Positions 35,552 to 43,992 of a stretch of 64,000 bases of DNA are shown here, one piece after another. The notes under the pieces were generated by a model. The model did not search any database and was not told the DNA's origin. It worked only from the letters and a program-made list of their open reading frames with translations. This DNA comes from WJMT01 sp964456985 (GTDB taxonomy: Bacteria > Acidobacteriota > Aminicenantia > Aminicenantales > Aminicenantaceae): assembly GCA_964456985.1 (NCBI GenBank), contig CAYWDH010000012.1, positions 1-64,000 on the forward strand. The letters run 5' to 3'. Positions within the stretch are counted from its first letter, which is position 1. Each line of letters begins with the position of its first letter. Both the position numbers and the translations under genes were made by a program.

Positions 35552-37408
35552 TTAGTCCCAACGATATCCGAAAGAAAATTCAAAAATATTCGCTGAATAG
35601 TCATTGTATCCTGAATTTTCCTCCTTGAAATCTATATAACGATATCCCAAATGAAAAACCAATCTGTTCACAAACATATATTCAATATAGCTCTTCAGCA
35701 TGGTGCGCGAGATCTCCCAGAAACCATTGTTTTGGTAGTAATTCCCATAGGCTCCTATTCTAACCTGTTCATTGATGTCATAATTCAGAATAGCCTCTAT
35801 CAAGTTCGATTTTCCTTCATAATAGATATCCCAAGGAAAAGTTCCTGCTCCATACCAGGAAGGGGGAAAAGCGATAATTCGGTTGGATTCTTGGATAGTG
35901 CTGATCAAGGAGTATCCGGCAGAGACATTTATAGACCCAGCTTTATATCCAGCCCGGATATTAATCTGATCAGAATGAGATTCCCATAGCTCTTTAAGGA
36001 TATCGCTTTTGGTTTGATTGCGTAAATAGGAGGCTGTCAAATTGAAATCCTGGTATTTTAATCGGCCAGTGACTCGAAGCCTATAAAAATCAGTGGGCGA
36101 AATAAGCGTAAATGGATTGTCATATATTCCATGCTGATAATCAGCCGTAAAATGTAACAGCTGATTGATTTTCAAATTTATATTTCCAAAAAATCCATCC
36201 CTCCTGGTTTTCTCTTCATAATTGACCGTTTCCGTCCCTTCATATTTACGGTTTTCATTACGATATCCAGCCGTGACTGTGAACCTGGGAGAAAACTGAT
36301 ACTGAAGTCCTCCCTCAAATCCGAGGGTGTTGTATCCTAAAGAACCAGTTTCAGATACATCATCGTATAAAAATGTCCCATCTTGATTAAAATCGTGGTA
36401 GCGGAAAGCAGCCACTATTCCTAGTTTATTCATGAGCAAATAAGTCAAGTCAAAGTCGTAGAGTTGGATATTCCTCTCAAAGCTGCCGCTGCCAATCAGG
36501 TCGTAAGAAAATAGGCGGTCTAGATAATTGGTACCTGAAGCTGATTCTGAATAATCTAAATCCATCTCCTGATTGCGCACCTGGATTGCCCCTTTTAATA
36601 GTAAGTTATCAAATGGATTGATATTAAACTTAAGCGAATGAAGATTGGAACGGGTTTTATAGGGCTGATTGAGATAAAAATAGTTCAGGGCAGAGGGATA
36701 ACCAGCAGAATCGCCCCCATCTGCATACCCGGGAATAAAAAGGCTGTTGCTGTTTTTATAGTCCATAATCTGTTCTTCAAAAAGAAAAGAATAATGATTG
36801 TTGAGCTGGACATTCAAGCCGATTGAAGCCTGTTTGTAATCCTCTTCAACCGGTTCATCGAATTCAAATTCAATGCGATTGATATCAAATGTGGTTGTGC
36901 TTTCCCCTTTCTTAGAATAGCGGTCAAAACTCATTTGCAGGGAAACTGATCGGTGCAGCATCAATTTCAAGCTGCCAGTATCTCTCACCCGGTCGTAATC
37001 AAAAGAGTGAAGGTCATAGAGATCTCCGCTGTTTTCATGCTTGTCCTGATAAAAATAGTTGGATTTTCTGCGGTCATAACGCAACTGATATGTGCCATAT
37101 TTCTGGGCATAGATGGAAAGGGACTCGAAAGGATCTCCTCCCATGTTATTAGCAAATATATCCAATCGGTCAAAAATCTTCAGTCCTTTCTGTGGTTGAT
37201 AATGCAAGTTGAAATTGAACAGTCGAACACCATTAAACAGGTTGAAATCTTCCTTATATTTAGATAATGTCCCGGTCGTATCCACATATCTGTAGCCAAA
37301 TAGAAAATCTCCGTAAAATTCATCTTCCTGCTGGGAAAAAGAGGGGGAAACTATGAACGATACCAAAGCCGTTAATATAAAAGACGCTATGATGTATTTA
37401 AGTTTCAT
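35552..37408 (-). CDS. MtrB/PioB-like outer-membrane beta-barrel porin
   Basis: This 618-residue protein has a signal peptide (cleavage near SFSQQ). The mature part is a long series of amphipathic beta strands rich in Tyr, Asn and aromatic residues. It ends in the aromatic C-terminal strand FEFSFGYRWD expected by the BAM machinery. It lies between two decahaem cytochrome genes, 10 bp after one and 15 bp before the other. This is the arrangement of porin-cytochrome conduits that carry electrons through the outer membrane. It has no haem or CXXC motif. Role assigned by fold and context. Confidence 0.86.
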   Translation of the reverse strand: MKLKYIIASFILTALVSFIVSPSFSQQEDEFYGDFLFGYRYVDTTGTLSKYKEDFNLFNGVRLFNFNLHYQPQKGLKIFDRLDIFANNMGGDPFESLSIYAQKYGTYQLRYDRRKSNYFYQDKHENSGDLYDLHSFDYDRVRDTGSLKLMLHRSVSLQMSFDRYSKKGESTTTFDINRIEFEFDEPVEEDYKQASIGLNVQLNNHYSFLFEEQIMDYKNSNSLFIPGYADGGDSAGYPSALNYFYLNQPYKTRSNLHSLKFNINPFDNLLLKGAIQVRNQEMDLDYSESASGTNYLDRLFSYDLIGSGSFERNIQLYDFDLTYLLMNKLGIVAAFRYHDFNQDGTFLYDDVSETGSLGYNTLGFEGGLQYQFSPRFTVTAGYRNENRKYEGTETVNYEEKTRRDGFFGNINLKINQLLHFTADYQHGIYDNPFTLISPTDFYRLRVTGRLKYQDFNLTASYLRNQTKSDILKELWESHSDQINIRAGYKAGSINVSAGYSLISTIQESNRIIAFPPSWYGAGTFPWDIYYEGKSNLIEAILNYDINEQVRIGAYGNYYQNNGFWEISRTMLKSYIEYMFVNRLVFHLGYRYIDFKEENSGYNDYSANIFEFSFGYRWD

Positions 37409-37418
37409 CTTGCTCCTC

Positions 37419-38279
37419 CTATTTCAAAAAGATTGGGGATAAATTTGATCCATGGATCATGCTGTGGCATGTCACGCAATTGGTCGTTCGAGAATTAAAA
37501 GCGCTGTGCCAGGAAGGAGCGAGAGTGTGACAGCTGAAACAGAGATCGGAAACACTTTGATAGACCAGCATATGTCGATTAGGACTGCCGTGAACTTCGT
37601 GACAGACAGTACAACCTTCGATTCGAGAAGCTTCATGCTCATACAGAAAGGGACCAGATTTGTCTGTATGACACTGGAGACAGGTCTGCTGCTTGAATCC
37701 CGCTAAACGGTTCCTGACCGAAGGACCGTGAGGATCATGGCAGGTCACACAATCCAAGATGCCCTCCTGCAAACGGTGCCTTTCATTCAATTCAAATTTT
37801 GCCATAACATCCTGATGGCATACTGAACAATTCTGGTTTTTTGGCTGCTTGAGCAACTTGGACCCATTGCTGGCATAATGAATGGAGTGACAGGAAATGC
37901 ACTCCATGGAAGATTTCCCATGAGGACTGGCATAAAATGCTCCAATGTCATCATGATGACACGATAGGCAGACTTGATTTTTTTTGAGAGCTGATTCTGA
38001 ATCCTTAAAGGCAAAAATGTTTCCTGCTTCGCCAGTTTCTATATGGGCATCAGAATCTCCATGACAGGATGTACAGTCATGAACATGGATATGTGGATTT
38101 TTTGAGAATCCCTCCACCCGCTCTTCATGGCAGATAGAACAGGTTTCAAGATCTGTTTCTTCCTGAGCAGGTTGATAATGAACAGCAAAGATAAAACCGC
38201 TGATCATCACAAATACAGCCAGAATCATCAGAAATTTACTCAATTTAATCCCTGTAAAAAATTGATGATTTCTTAACAA
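37419..38279 (-). CDS. MtrA/DmsE-type decahaem periplasmic cytochrome
   Basis: This 286-residue protein has an N-terminal signal/anchor (about 16-33) and ten CXXCH motifs at near-regular spacing: CSICH, CTSCH, CLSCH, CISCH, CSVCH, CVTCH, CLQCH, CTVCH, CFSCH and CVTCH. Length, haem number and the repeated CHxxHG spacing match MtrA/PioA/DmsE. These thread as a wire into the beta-barrel partner encoded next. AAAGGAGGT precedes the ATG. It follows the receiver gene by 57 bp and is the first structural gene behind the sigma-54 promoter. Confidence 0.93.
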   Translation of the reverse strand: MLRNHQFFTGIKLSKFLMILAVFVMISGFIFAVHYQPAQEETDLETCSICHEERVEGFSKNPHIHVHDCTSCHGDSDAHIETGEAGNIFAFKDSESALKKNQVCLSCHHDDIGAFYASPHGKSSMECISCHSIHYASNGSKLLKQPKNQNCSVCHQDVMAKFELNERHRLQEGILDCVTCHDPHGPSVRNRLAGFKQQTCLQCHTDKSGPFLYEHEASRIEGCTVCHEVHGSPNRHMLVYQSVSDLCFSCHTLAPSWHSAFNSRTTNCVTCHSMIHGSNLSPIFLK

Positions 38280-38336
38280 TCCGGACCTCCTTTCTTGATC
38301 GTTTCATAAACACAGGCGGCACTATACATTGGCTGT

Positions 38337-38717
38337 TCACTTGTTCTTCCCCAGAGTAGTTCTCCACTCCAATGCTTCTTTTACAGATGCCTTTACTTCA
38401 TCTAGAGGAAATGGTTTCTCTATCACTTTAAAGATATTCCATTCATTAGAAATTTTACCGAGATCCTGACTTTTCTTAACAGAAAGCGCAATCACTGCAG
38501 AACCAGGCTGAAGCTGACTCATTCTTTTGAGTGTATCTTCTGGATCAGAGTCATCTATGTCCAAATCTATAAAAATCACTTCATACTCGTGTTTCTTTGC
38601 CAATTTTGTTGCTGTCTCTATCTCGTTGGCAGTATCAACAATATATCCTTCTTCTGATAAGATTTCTCTCATCGACCAGCGAATCAGTTTGTCACTTTCA
38701 ATAATTAAAAATCTCAT
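38337..38717 (-). CDS. Stand-alone response-regulator receiver domain
   Basis: This 126-residue CheY-like protein has no output domain. The phospho-acceptor is probably Asp51 (FIDLD); Lys in EKPF and the acidic ESD near the N terminus complete the active site. One acidic pocket residue is Ser-Asp rather than Asp-Asp. It is the first gene of the conduit operon, behind its own sigma-54 promoter. It could be a phosphate sink or a feedback partner of the kinase at 40282. Its gene order, regulator first and structural genes after, suggests autoregulated signalling. Confidence 0.9.
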   Translation of the reverse strand: MRFLIIESDKLIRWSMREILSEEGYIVDTANEIETATKLAKKHEYEVIFIDLDIDDSDPEDTLKRMSQLQPGSAVIALSVKKSQDLGKISNEWNIFKVIEKPFPLDEVKASVKEALEWRTTLGKNK

Positions 38718-38758
38718 TAGATGTCTCTATCACTATTTAAATCATTTATCCATATTAA

Positions 38759-38774
38759 TGCAATATTCATGCCA
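38759..38774 (-). promoter_or_regulatory. Sigma-54 promoter of the conduit operon
   Basis: On the minus strand it reads TGGCATGAATATTGCA, with GG and GC 10 bp apart. The predicted start is near 38748, about 30 nt before the receiver ATG. It should drive receiver, MtrA-type, porin and decahaem genes, and possibly the rest down to 26707. Confidence 0.82.
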
Positions 38775-38888
38775 GTTAAGCAAATCCTGCATATATGCTT
38801 TATGTGCCTGATTTTAAATAAGATAGGACTATAATCTGAACTTCATTTACAAAACGAATTCAACTCAATGGGAATTTATACCTGACAA

Positions 38889-38904
38889 TGGGTGATATAA
38901 CCCA
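38889..38904. promoter_or_regulatory. Near-perfect palindrome, candidate NtrC-type activator site
   Basis: TGGGTGATATAACCCA differs by one base from the perfect palindrome at 23915-23930. It is centred about 148 bp upstream of the sigma-54 start of the conduit operon, in the gap behind the activator gene. Confidence 0.75.
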
Positions 38905-38918
38905 AAATGTAAATTTCA

Positions 38919-40280
38919 TTACAGTTTGTGCTTCTTGATTTTATAACGCAATGCATCCCGAGTTATCTTGAGAAGACGAGCCGCCTCGGATTTATTCCCC
39001 CTGCTTATTTTCAACGCGTTATTGATCAAGGCTTTCTCCATTTCTTTAAGGGGCATGACACTCTCAGAAAGGCCATTCAATATAGAATTGCCTGATGAAA
39101 CTGAATCTTTCTTCATGATCGGGAGGTGTTCTGTGGTTATCGTGGAACCTGTTTCAAAAATCATGGATCGTTCCACAGCGTTTTTTAGTTCCCTGACATT
39201 ACCAGGCCAGTTGTAACGCAAAAACAACTTTTCTGTGTCCTTAGACAAAGCCTTAATATTCTTTTGGAATTTCAAATTATACAGATTAATGAAATGCTGG
39301 GCTAACGGAAGAACATCATCTCTGCGTTCCCTCAATGGAGGAATAGAGATGGGACAAACATTCAAGCGATAGTAGAGGTCCCATCGGAAATCTCCTTCTT
39401 CAGCCGAGCGCTTAAGGTCTTGGTTAGTGGCAGCAATGACCCGAATATCAACGTTGATATCATGCAAACCTCCCACTCTCTTGAAAGAATGGCTCTCTAA
39501 AAATCGAAGAAGCTTAGCTTGCAGAGTTGGACTGAGAGTACCAACCTCATCCAAAAAGAGAGTACCGGTATGAGACATTTCCACCAGTCCTCTTTTCCGG
39601 GACTTGGCGTCAGTGAAAGCGCCCTTTTCATAACCAAACAACTCACTTTCCAATAAATTTTCGGGAATGGAGGAACAATTAATCACTATGTAAGGTTTAG
39701 AACAGCGGCAGCTGAGGAAATGCATGGACTGGGCAAGAAGATCTTTTCCTGTGCCGCTTTCTCCCTGTAAAAGAACGATAGAGGCTCCACTCGAGGCAAT
39801 GGTTTGGATCATGTTCAGTATTTTTTTCATTGCTTCTGATTCAGCAACAATATTATCCAAACTCCATTGATTCCGCTCCTTTTGTTCGTAATACTCCACT
39901 TTCTTTTTTAACACAACAGCTTCCATAGCGTTTTGTACAGTCTTTTTTAATTTTTCAAAGTCCAGCGGTTTGGTAAAAAAATCATAGGCTCCTTCTCTCA
40001 TAGAGGTTACCGCCTTGTCTATGGATCCATAAGCTGTGATCATGATAACCGGTATTTCGGGCCATTCTTTCTGAATTTCTTTCAACACTTTTGTGCCGCT
40101 CTTGTCAGGAAGGTTAACATCCAAAATCACAAGGTCTGGAATCTCATTTTCCATAATTTCAGCAGCTTCTTTCGCATTTGCAGCTTCAATCCCTTTCATA
40201 TTCATTTCTGCGAGTCTTTGAACCAAACTCCACCGCACTAATCTTTCATCGTCTACGATGAGTATTCTTTTGGCTTCCAT
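38919..40280 (-). CDS. NtrC-family sigma-54 response regulator
   Basis: This 453-residue activator has a receiver (1-120, phospho-acceptor Asp54 in VILDVNLP, Lys103 in TKPL). The AAA+ domain (about 140-380) has Walker A GESGTGKD at 172-179, GAFTDA at 219-224 in place of GAFTGA, and Walker B FLDE at 241-244. A Fis-type helix-turn-helix (about 410-453) ends the protein. It should hydrolyse ATP to open sigma-54 promoters once phosphorylated. It is encoded one base after the haem-sensor kinase gene and beside one of the two matching palindromes, so it is the prime candidate regulator of the cytochrome genes. GAFTDA is a known natural variant. Confidence 0.95.
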   Translation of the reverse strand: MEAKRILIVDDERLVRWSLVQRLAEMNMKGIEAANAKEAAEIMENEIPDLVILDVNLPDKSGTKVLKEIQKEWPEIPVIMITAYGSIDKAVTSMREGAYDFFTKPLDFEKLKKTVQNAMEAVVLKKKVEYYEQKERNQWSLDNIVAESEAMKKILNMIQTIASSGASIVLLQGESGTGKDLLAQSMHFLSCRCSKPYIVINCSSIPENLLESELFGYEKGAFTDAKSRKRGLVEMSHTGTLFLDEVGTLSPTLQAKLLRFLESHSFKRVGGLHDINVDIRVIAATNQDLKRSAEEGDFRWDLYYRLNVCPISIPPLRERRDDVLPLAQHFINLYNLKFQKNIKALSKDTEKLFLRYNWPGNVRELKNAVERSMIFETGSTITTEHLPIMKKDSVSSGNSILNGLSESVMPLKEMEKALINNALKISRGNKSEAARLLKITRDALRYKIKKHKL

Positions 40281-40281
40281 A

Positions 40282-41772
40282 TCAGTCTGTCTTCTTTTTT
40301 CTTACTGGAATCTTTATTATAAATTCAGTACCCTCGCCCAACTGGCTGTATACTTTAATACTTCCCCTATGTTCTTCAATGATTCTCAGGCATATAGAAA
40401 GACCGAGACCGGTTCCGCCTCTGCTGGTCGTAAAGAAAGGCGAAAAAACTTTCTTTAAATGTTCTGGCTGAATACCTCTTCCAGTATCTGCAATGGATAT
40501 AGTCAGTTCATCCTTTTGTTCAGCCACAGTCAAGGTAATTTGACCTTTCTGTTCGATCGCTTTTATACTGTTAAGAATTAAATTAAGAAGGACTTCCTGG
40601 ATCTTGTTTTCATCCAAGAGGAAAACAGTATCTCCAGATAGAGGCTTAAAATCAATATCGATTTTTTTATTTTTGATGTGTGGCTCTGCCAGTTTGATAG
40701 CATGGCTGACAATATGATTGATGTCAACCGGCCCACATGATAATGGTTTGGGTTTAGCATAATTCAATAGATCCTGGATGATCATATAAATCAAGTCAGT
40801 CTGTTTGAGAATCTCTAGAAAAATCATTTTCTCAGGATTTTCTGAGGGAGTTTTTTGATAAATAATCTCGACTGAACTCTTGATCCCAGCAATAGGATTT
40901 TTGATCTCATGAGCCAATCCAGCGGCTAATTCACCCAAAGAAGCCAAATGGCTGGCTTTCTCCATTTGATAACGATGCAACTCCTTAATCTTCATCTGTG
41001 CTTTATTTAAATTTTCAACCATAAGATTAAAACACCTGGAGAGTTCTCCAATCTCATCGTTTTTCCTTGGCTCAACTCTCACTTTCAAATCGCCTGCTCT
41101 AACTTTTTCCATTTCCTCTTTTAATATGGATAAGGGCTTGTTAATTATAGTTTTAAAAAGCCAAAAGATAATAAAGATAAAGACGACCAAAGCGCCTAGG
41201 GCTACCACAGCACTCTGGATTCGCTTTCTTTGCAAAAGACGGTTGACTTTGGTACCCACAAGTTTCATTTCTAGAATACCGTTGATCTTTTGACTCGGAT
41301 CATGACAGGAATAACAAGAGGCCTCATTCTGAACGGGAAACAAACCTATTGAAACTCCGGATTCATTAAAGGAAGAGATTCTTTTTGTATCTTTCCCTTT
41401 ATAAAGAGATTGAAATGTCTCCATCTCTTTTTCTGGTAACATCTTTCCCTTTTCGTTCTCATTAGAAGAGTGCTGTATTTCTCCATTCTCATCTAGGATT
41501 CTAACCTTCTGTATATTATCCAACCCTTCCATTCGTTTTAATATTAGAGCAATATCAACCTGACCATCCTGGCTCATGAGATATGTTAAATTACATCGTA
41601 TCAAGGAGCCTACAAGTTCCAGTTGTTCCTGGTTGAACATACGAATCAGGCTATTTTGAGCAGATATAAATAGAAATGTCCATAGCAGTGTGGTCATGGC
41701 GCTGATGACTAACACGTTTAAAATAATCTTGTGCTTTAAGCCCCAGTCCTTAGTTTTAAGGTTGATTCTCAT
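40282..41772 (-). CDS. Histidine kinase with c-type haem motif in the periplasmic sensor
   Basis: This 496-residue membrane kinase has TM1 (about 16-38), a periplasmic domain (about 39-185) holding CYSCH at 153-157, and TM2 (about 187-208). HAMP (about 205-260), a HisKA domain with His288 (AGLAHEIKNP), and a HATPase domain with N, G1 and G2 boxes (NSIKAI, DTGRGI, GGTGLGLS) follow. The CXXCH should bind a covalent haem, making this a redox or ligand sensor facing the periplasm. Comparable c-haem sensor domains exist in Geobacter signalling proteins. It is paired with the NtrC-type regulator next to it. Confidence 0.93.
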   Translation of the reverse strand: MRINLKTKDWGLKHKIILNVLVISAMTTLLWTFLFISAQNSLIRMFNQEQLELVGSLIRCNLTYLMSQDGQVDIALILKRMEGLDNIQKVRILDENGEIQHSSNENEKGKMLPEKEMETFQSLYKGKDTKRISSFNESGVSIGLFPVQNEASCYSCHDPSQKINGILEMKLVGTKVNRLLQRKRIQSAVVALGALVVFIFIIFWLFKTIINKPLSILKEEMEKVRAGDLKVRVEPRKNDEIGELSRCFNLMVENLNKAQMKIKELHRYQMEKASHLASLGELAAGLAHEIKNPIAGIKSSVEIIYQKTPSENPEKMIFLEILKQTDLIYMIIQDLLNYAKPKPLSCGPVDINHIVSHAIKLAEPHIKNKKIDIDFKPLSGDTVFLLDENKIQEVLLNLILNSIKAIEQKGQITLTVAEQKDELTISIADTGRGIQPEHLKKVFSPFFTTSRGGTGLGLSICLRIIEEHRGSIKVYSQLGEGTEFIIKIPVRKKKTD

Positions 41773-41912
41773 TTTCCACCAAAACGGACTAAACAGACAG
41801 TCTCTTCATCGGTCATATCTTTGTCCACTGATTCTCTCTTATTGTAAATCTGTCTGAATCGGCAGGCAAAGTACAAAAAAAGGCTAAGGAGAAAGCAATG
41901 CAAAGCTGAGTG

Positions 41913-42362
41913 TTACATAGAATTAGCGAGTCTCTGACTAAGGTGCCTGAGCCGACTGGAAATAACCGATGCCACTCTCATTATAAATTTGTAGCCAATG
42001 TGATTGTTCTTCTTGAAAAGATCCCTTAACCTTTCACCCTTTAACTTTAAAAGTTCTGTTTTTTCGCATGTCCAAGCAGATGCTGTAAAATTATAAGGCT
42101 CAGTGACAGAAGACCATCCGAAAATCTCTCCTGGTCCAACAGTTTCAATGGTTATTTGTTTGCCGCTTTTCTTTCTGCTCATCTTAATCTCTACTACACC
42201 TTTCTCAACAATATAGAAGTATGTAGCCCAAGACTTTTCTTCAAAGATCCTGACGCCAGAATCAAGCTTCTCCTTCTCTGCGATTTCCACAATATTCTCC
42301 AGCTCTGCATCGTTTAGTTCTTTAAAGATCTCAATTTTTTTTAGTTCCTCTAAAGAAATCAT
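41913..42362 (-). CDS. Cyclic-nucleotide-binding (Crp/Fnr) domain protein without HTH
   Basis: This 149-residue protein consists of one cNMP-binding beta-roll (about 5-125; GVRIFEEKSW, VGPGEIFGWSS) and a C-terminal helix (LSQRLANSM). No DNA-binding helix-turn-helix is present, so it is not a complete Crp/Fnr regulator. It may sense a nucleotide or small ligand and act on a partner protein. AGGAGG precedes the ATG. It lies upstream of the kinase gene by 140 bp in the same direction. Confidence 0.87.
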   Translation of the reverse strand: MISLEELKKIEIFKELNDAELENIVEIAEKEKLDSGVRIFEEKSWATYFYIVEKGVVEIKMSRKKSGKQITIETVGPGEIFGWSSVTEPYNFTASAWTCEKTELLKLKGERLRDLFKKNNHIGYKFIMRVASVISSRLRHLSQRLANSM

Positions 42363-42423
42363 TTGTTATGTCCTCCTTAAATAGTATGGCCAAAGAATTA
42401 TTATTTATTTCACATTGTCTACT

Positions 42424-42452
42424 AATATAATAATTCCTATGGGATTAGTCAA
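42424..42452 (-). promoter_or_regulatory. Sigma-70 promoter of the cNMP-domain/regulator unit
   Basis: On the minus strand, TTGACT (42447-42452), a 17-bp spacer and TATATT (42424-42429), about 60 bp before the cNMP-domain gene. It could also read through to the kinase and activator genes, giving them sigma-70 expression. Confidence 0.65.
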
Positions 42453-42549
42453 GTAATAATATAAATTAAGGAGAGTCAATCAAATAAAATAGATTAATCT
42501 TTCAGAGCATCCATAAACTTGACTTTGACATCATGATTCATTTTGAAAC

Positions 42550-43881
42550 TCAATTTATCAGATATTTAACAGCATTGATGAGCAATGAAAACTGAAGCCT
42601 AATATCTAAAGTCATTTTAAATATTTCTTTATAAGGAATATTTCCTGAAAACATATTCCACAAGATCGTTCTTATTTTCTTTGAGGAATATTTTTCAGTC
42701 CCTTTTTTAGCTAGAGACAGATGCGATGATGTGAGGAACGGTAGAGACGAGATGAAATCGTTCATCATAAATAAAGAACGTCCATAATAATTATCATGAA
42801 CGATAAGTCTCTTTGCTTTTCTATAATAGAAAGATAAACTAGACTTATCGATTCCTTTCTCAACAGCGGTTCTCGCAGCTAATTGAGCAGTCATGAAAGC
42901 AGATTCAATCCCATTTTTATAATGACGAGAGAAACTGGCATCTCCGATAATCACTAAACGATGAGTGAATGGTTGTTTGCAAGGGGATACCTGTATCCTG
43001 GGATAGCAAAAACAGTGAGGCTTGGAAGGAGGAATTTTATTTCGTATCTCTCCTAGATTTATGAACTCATAAAACATGTCCTTAGAGGCATCTTTAGAAC
43101 CGGCCAGAGTTATAGAAATGTAATCTCCTTTAGGAATCACTGTGACATACTTGATGTTTTTTGGCCTTGGCATATAAACATGGATGGCATTCCCGAAATG
43201 TTCCTTTATTTTTTCATTTCCAAGTTTGTATTCAGCTTGATAAGTGATCAGAGTGGAGGGCGGGCTGTATCCAAAATTTAAGTTTTGAATTTTTTTCATA
43301 AAATATGAGTTAACTCCAGATGCCCCAACTATAAAATCTGCCTCAAACTTCTGCGGACATTTTCTTTCCCCGAATAATACGTTCAATGGCTTCCTCTTAT
43401 CCTCAGGAATATTGATATCCCAGACAGGATGAGAAATGACTTTTGCTGCTTTATCCTGGGCATGGCTTAGAAGATAGTCATCAAAGCTAATGTTGTAGGG
43501 AAAAATCGAAAACCGAGGACCATTTCCTCTAAAAACAGTGGCTATTTTATTTTTTTTATTTTCAGCACAATTGAGAACAATACTCTTTCCGTCCACATGA
43601 AGTATATAACCATCCAGTCTGTTGATAATTCGTTCTTCTGGAATGAAGATACCCTCCTTGTTTAATTTCTGTATTAAACTCTCTGATAAAACACCTGCAC
43701 ACAGATTACATCCCCGCGGTCCTTTTTGGATGAAATCTTTACCATCAAAGATAGTAAGAGAAATATCTATTCCTTTTTGAGCACAATATTTTTGAATGAA
43801 ATGAGCAAAAAAAGACCCAGCTGGCCCTCCCCCAATGACAGCGACTCTGGAACCGTTTTTAAGGGCCATTTCCCTCTTCAT
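42550..43881 (-). CDS. FAD-dependent geranylgeranyl-reductase-family oxidoreductase
   Basis: This 443-residue flavoprotein has a Rossmann FAD motif GGGPAG at 17-22, the family cysteine motif CNLCAG (Cys58, Cys61), and a second FAD contact in IGDASFSRHYKNG. Members of the family saturate isoprenoid double bonds of archaeal lipids, chlorophyll or menaquinone. A quinone-tail or lipid target would fit its place beside a quinol-oxidising cytochrome locus, but that is inference. The C-terminal part lacks any TM helix. It precedes the cNMP-domain gene by 187 bp on the same strand. Confidence 0.82.
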   Translation of the reverse strand: MKREMALKNGSRVAVIGGGPAGSFFAHFIQKYCAQKGIDISLTIFDGKDFIQKGPRGCNLCAGVLSESLIQKLNKEGIFIPEERIINRLDGYILHVDGKSIVLNCAENKKNKIATVFRGNGPRFSIFPYNISFDDYLLSHAQDKAAKVISHPVWDINIPEDKRKPLNVLFGERKCPQKFEADFIVGASGVNSYFMKKIQNLNFGYSPPSTLITYQAEYKLGNEKIKEHFGNAIHVYMPRPKNIKYVTVIPKGDYISITLAGSKDASKDMFYEFINLGEIRNKIPPSKPHCFCYPRIQVSPCKQPFTHRLVIIGDASFSRHYKNGIESAFMTAQLAARTAVEKGIDKSSLSFYYRKAKRLIVHDNYYGRSLFMMNDFISSLPFLTSSHLSLAKKGTEKYSSKKIRTILWNMFSGNIPYKEIFKMTLDIRLQFSLLINAVKYLIN

Positions 43882-43992
43882 AGTTTGGATTATATTACTA
43901 TTTCCATAAAAAATATAGTTTTTATAATAATTAGCAAGTCAAGATCAAAAATCGTTAGTTCTTTTTTGTTTGATTGATTTTCAGATTGGGAT

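Noticed and set aside
38919..40280. Inactive NtrC-type regulator because GAFTGA reads GAFTDA
   Set aside because: GAFTDA is a common natural variant; Walker A, Walker B, receiver and HTH are all intact.
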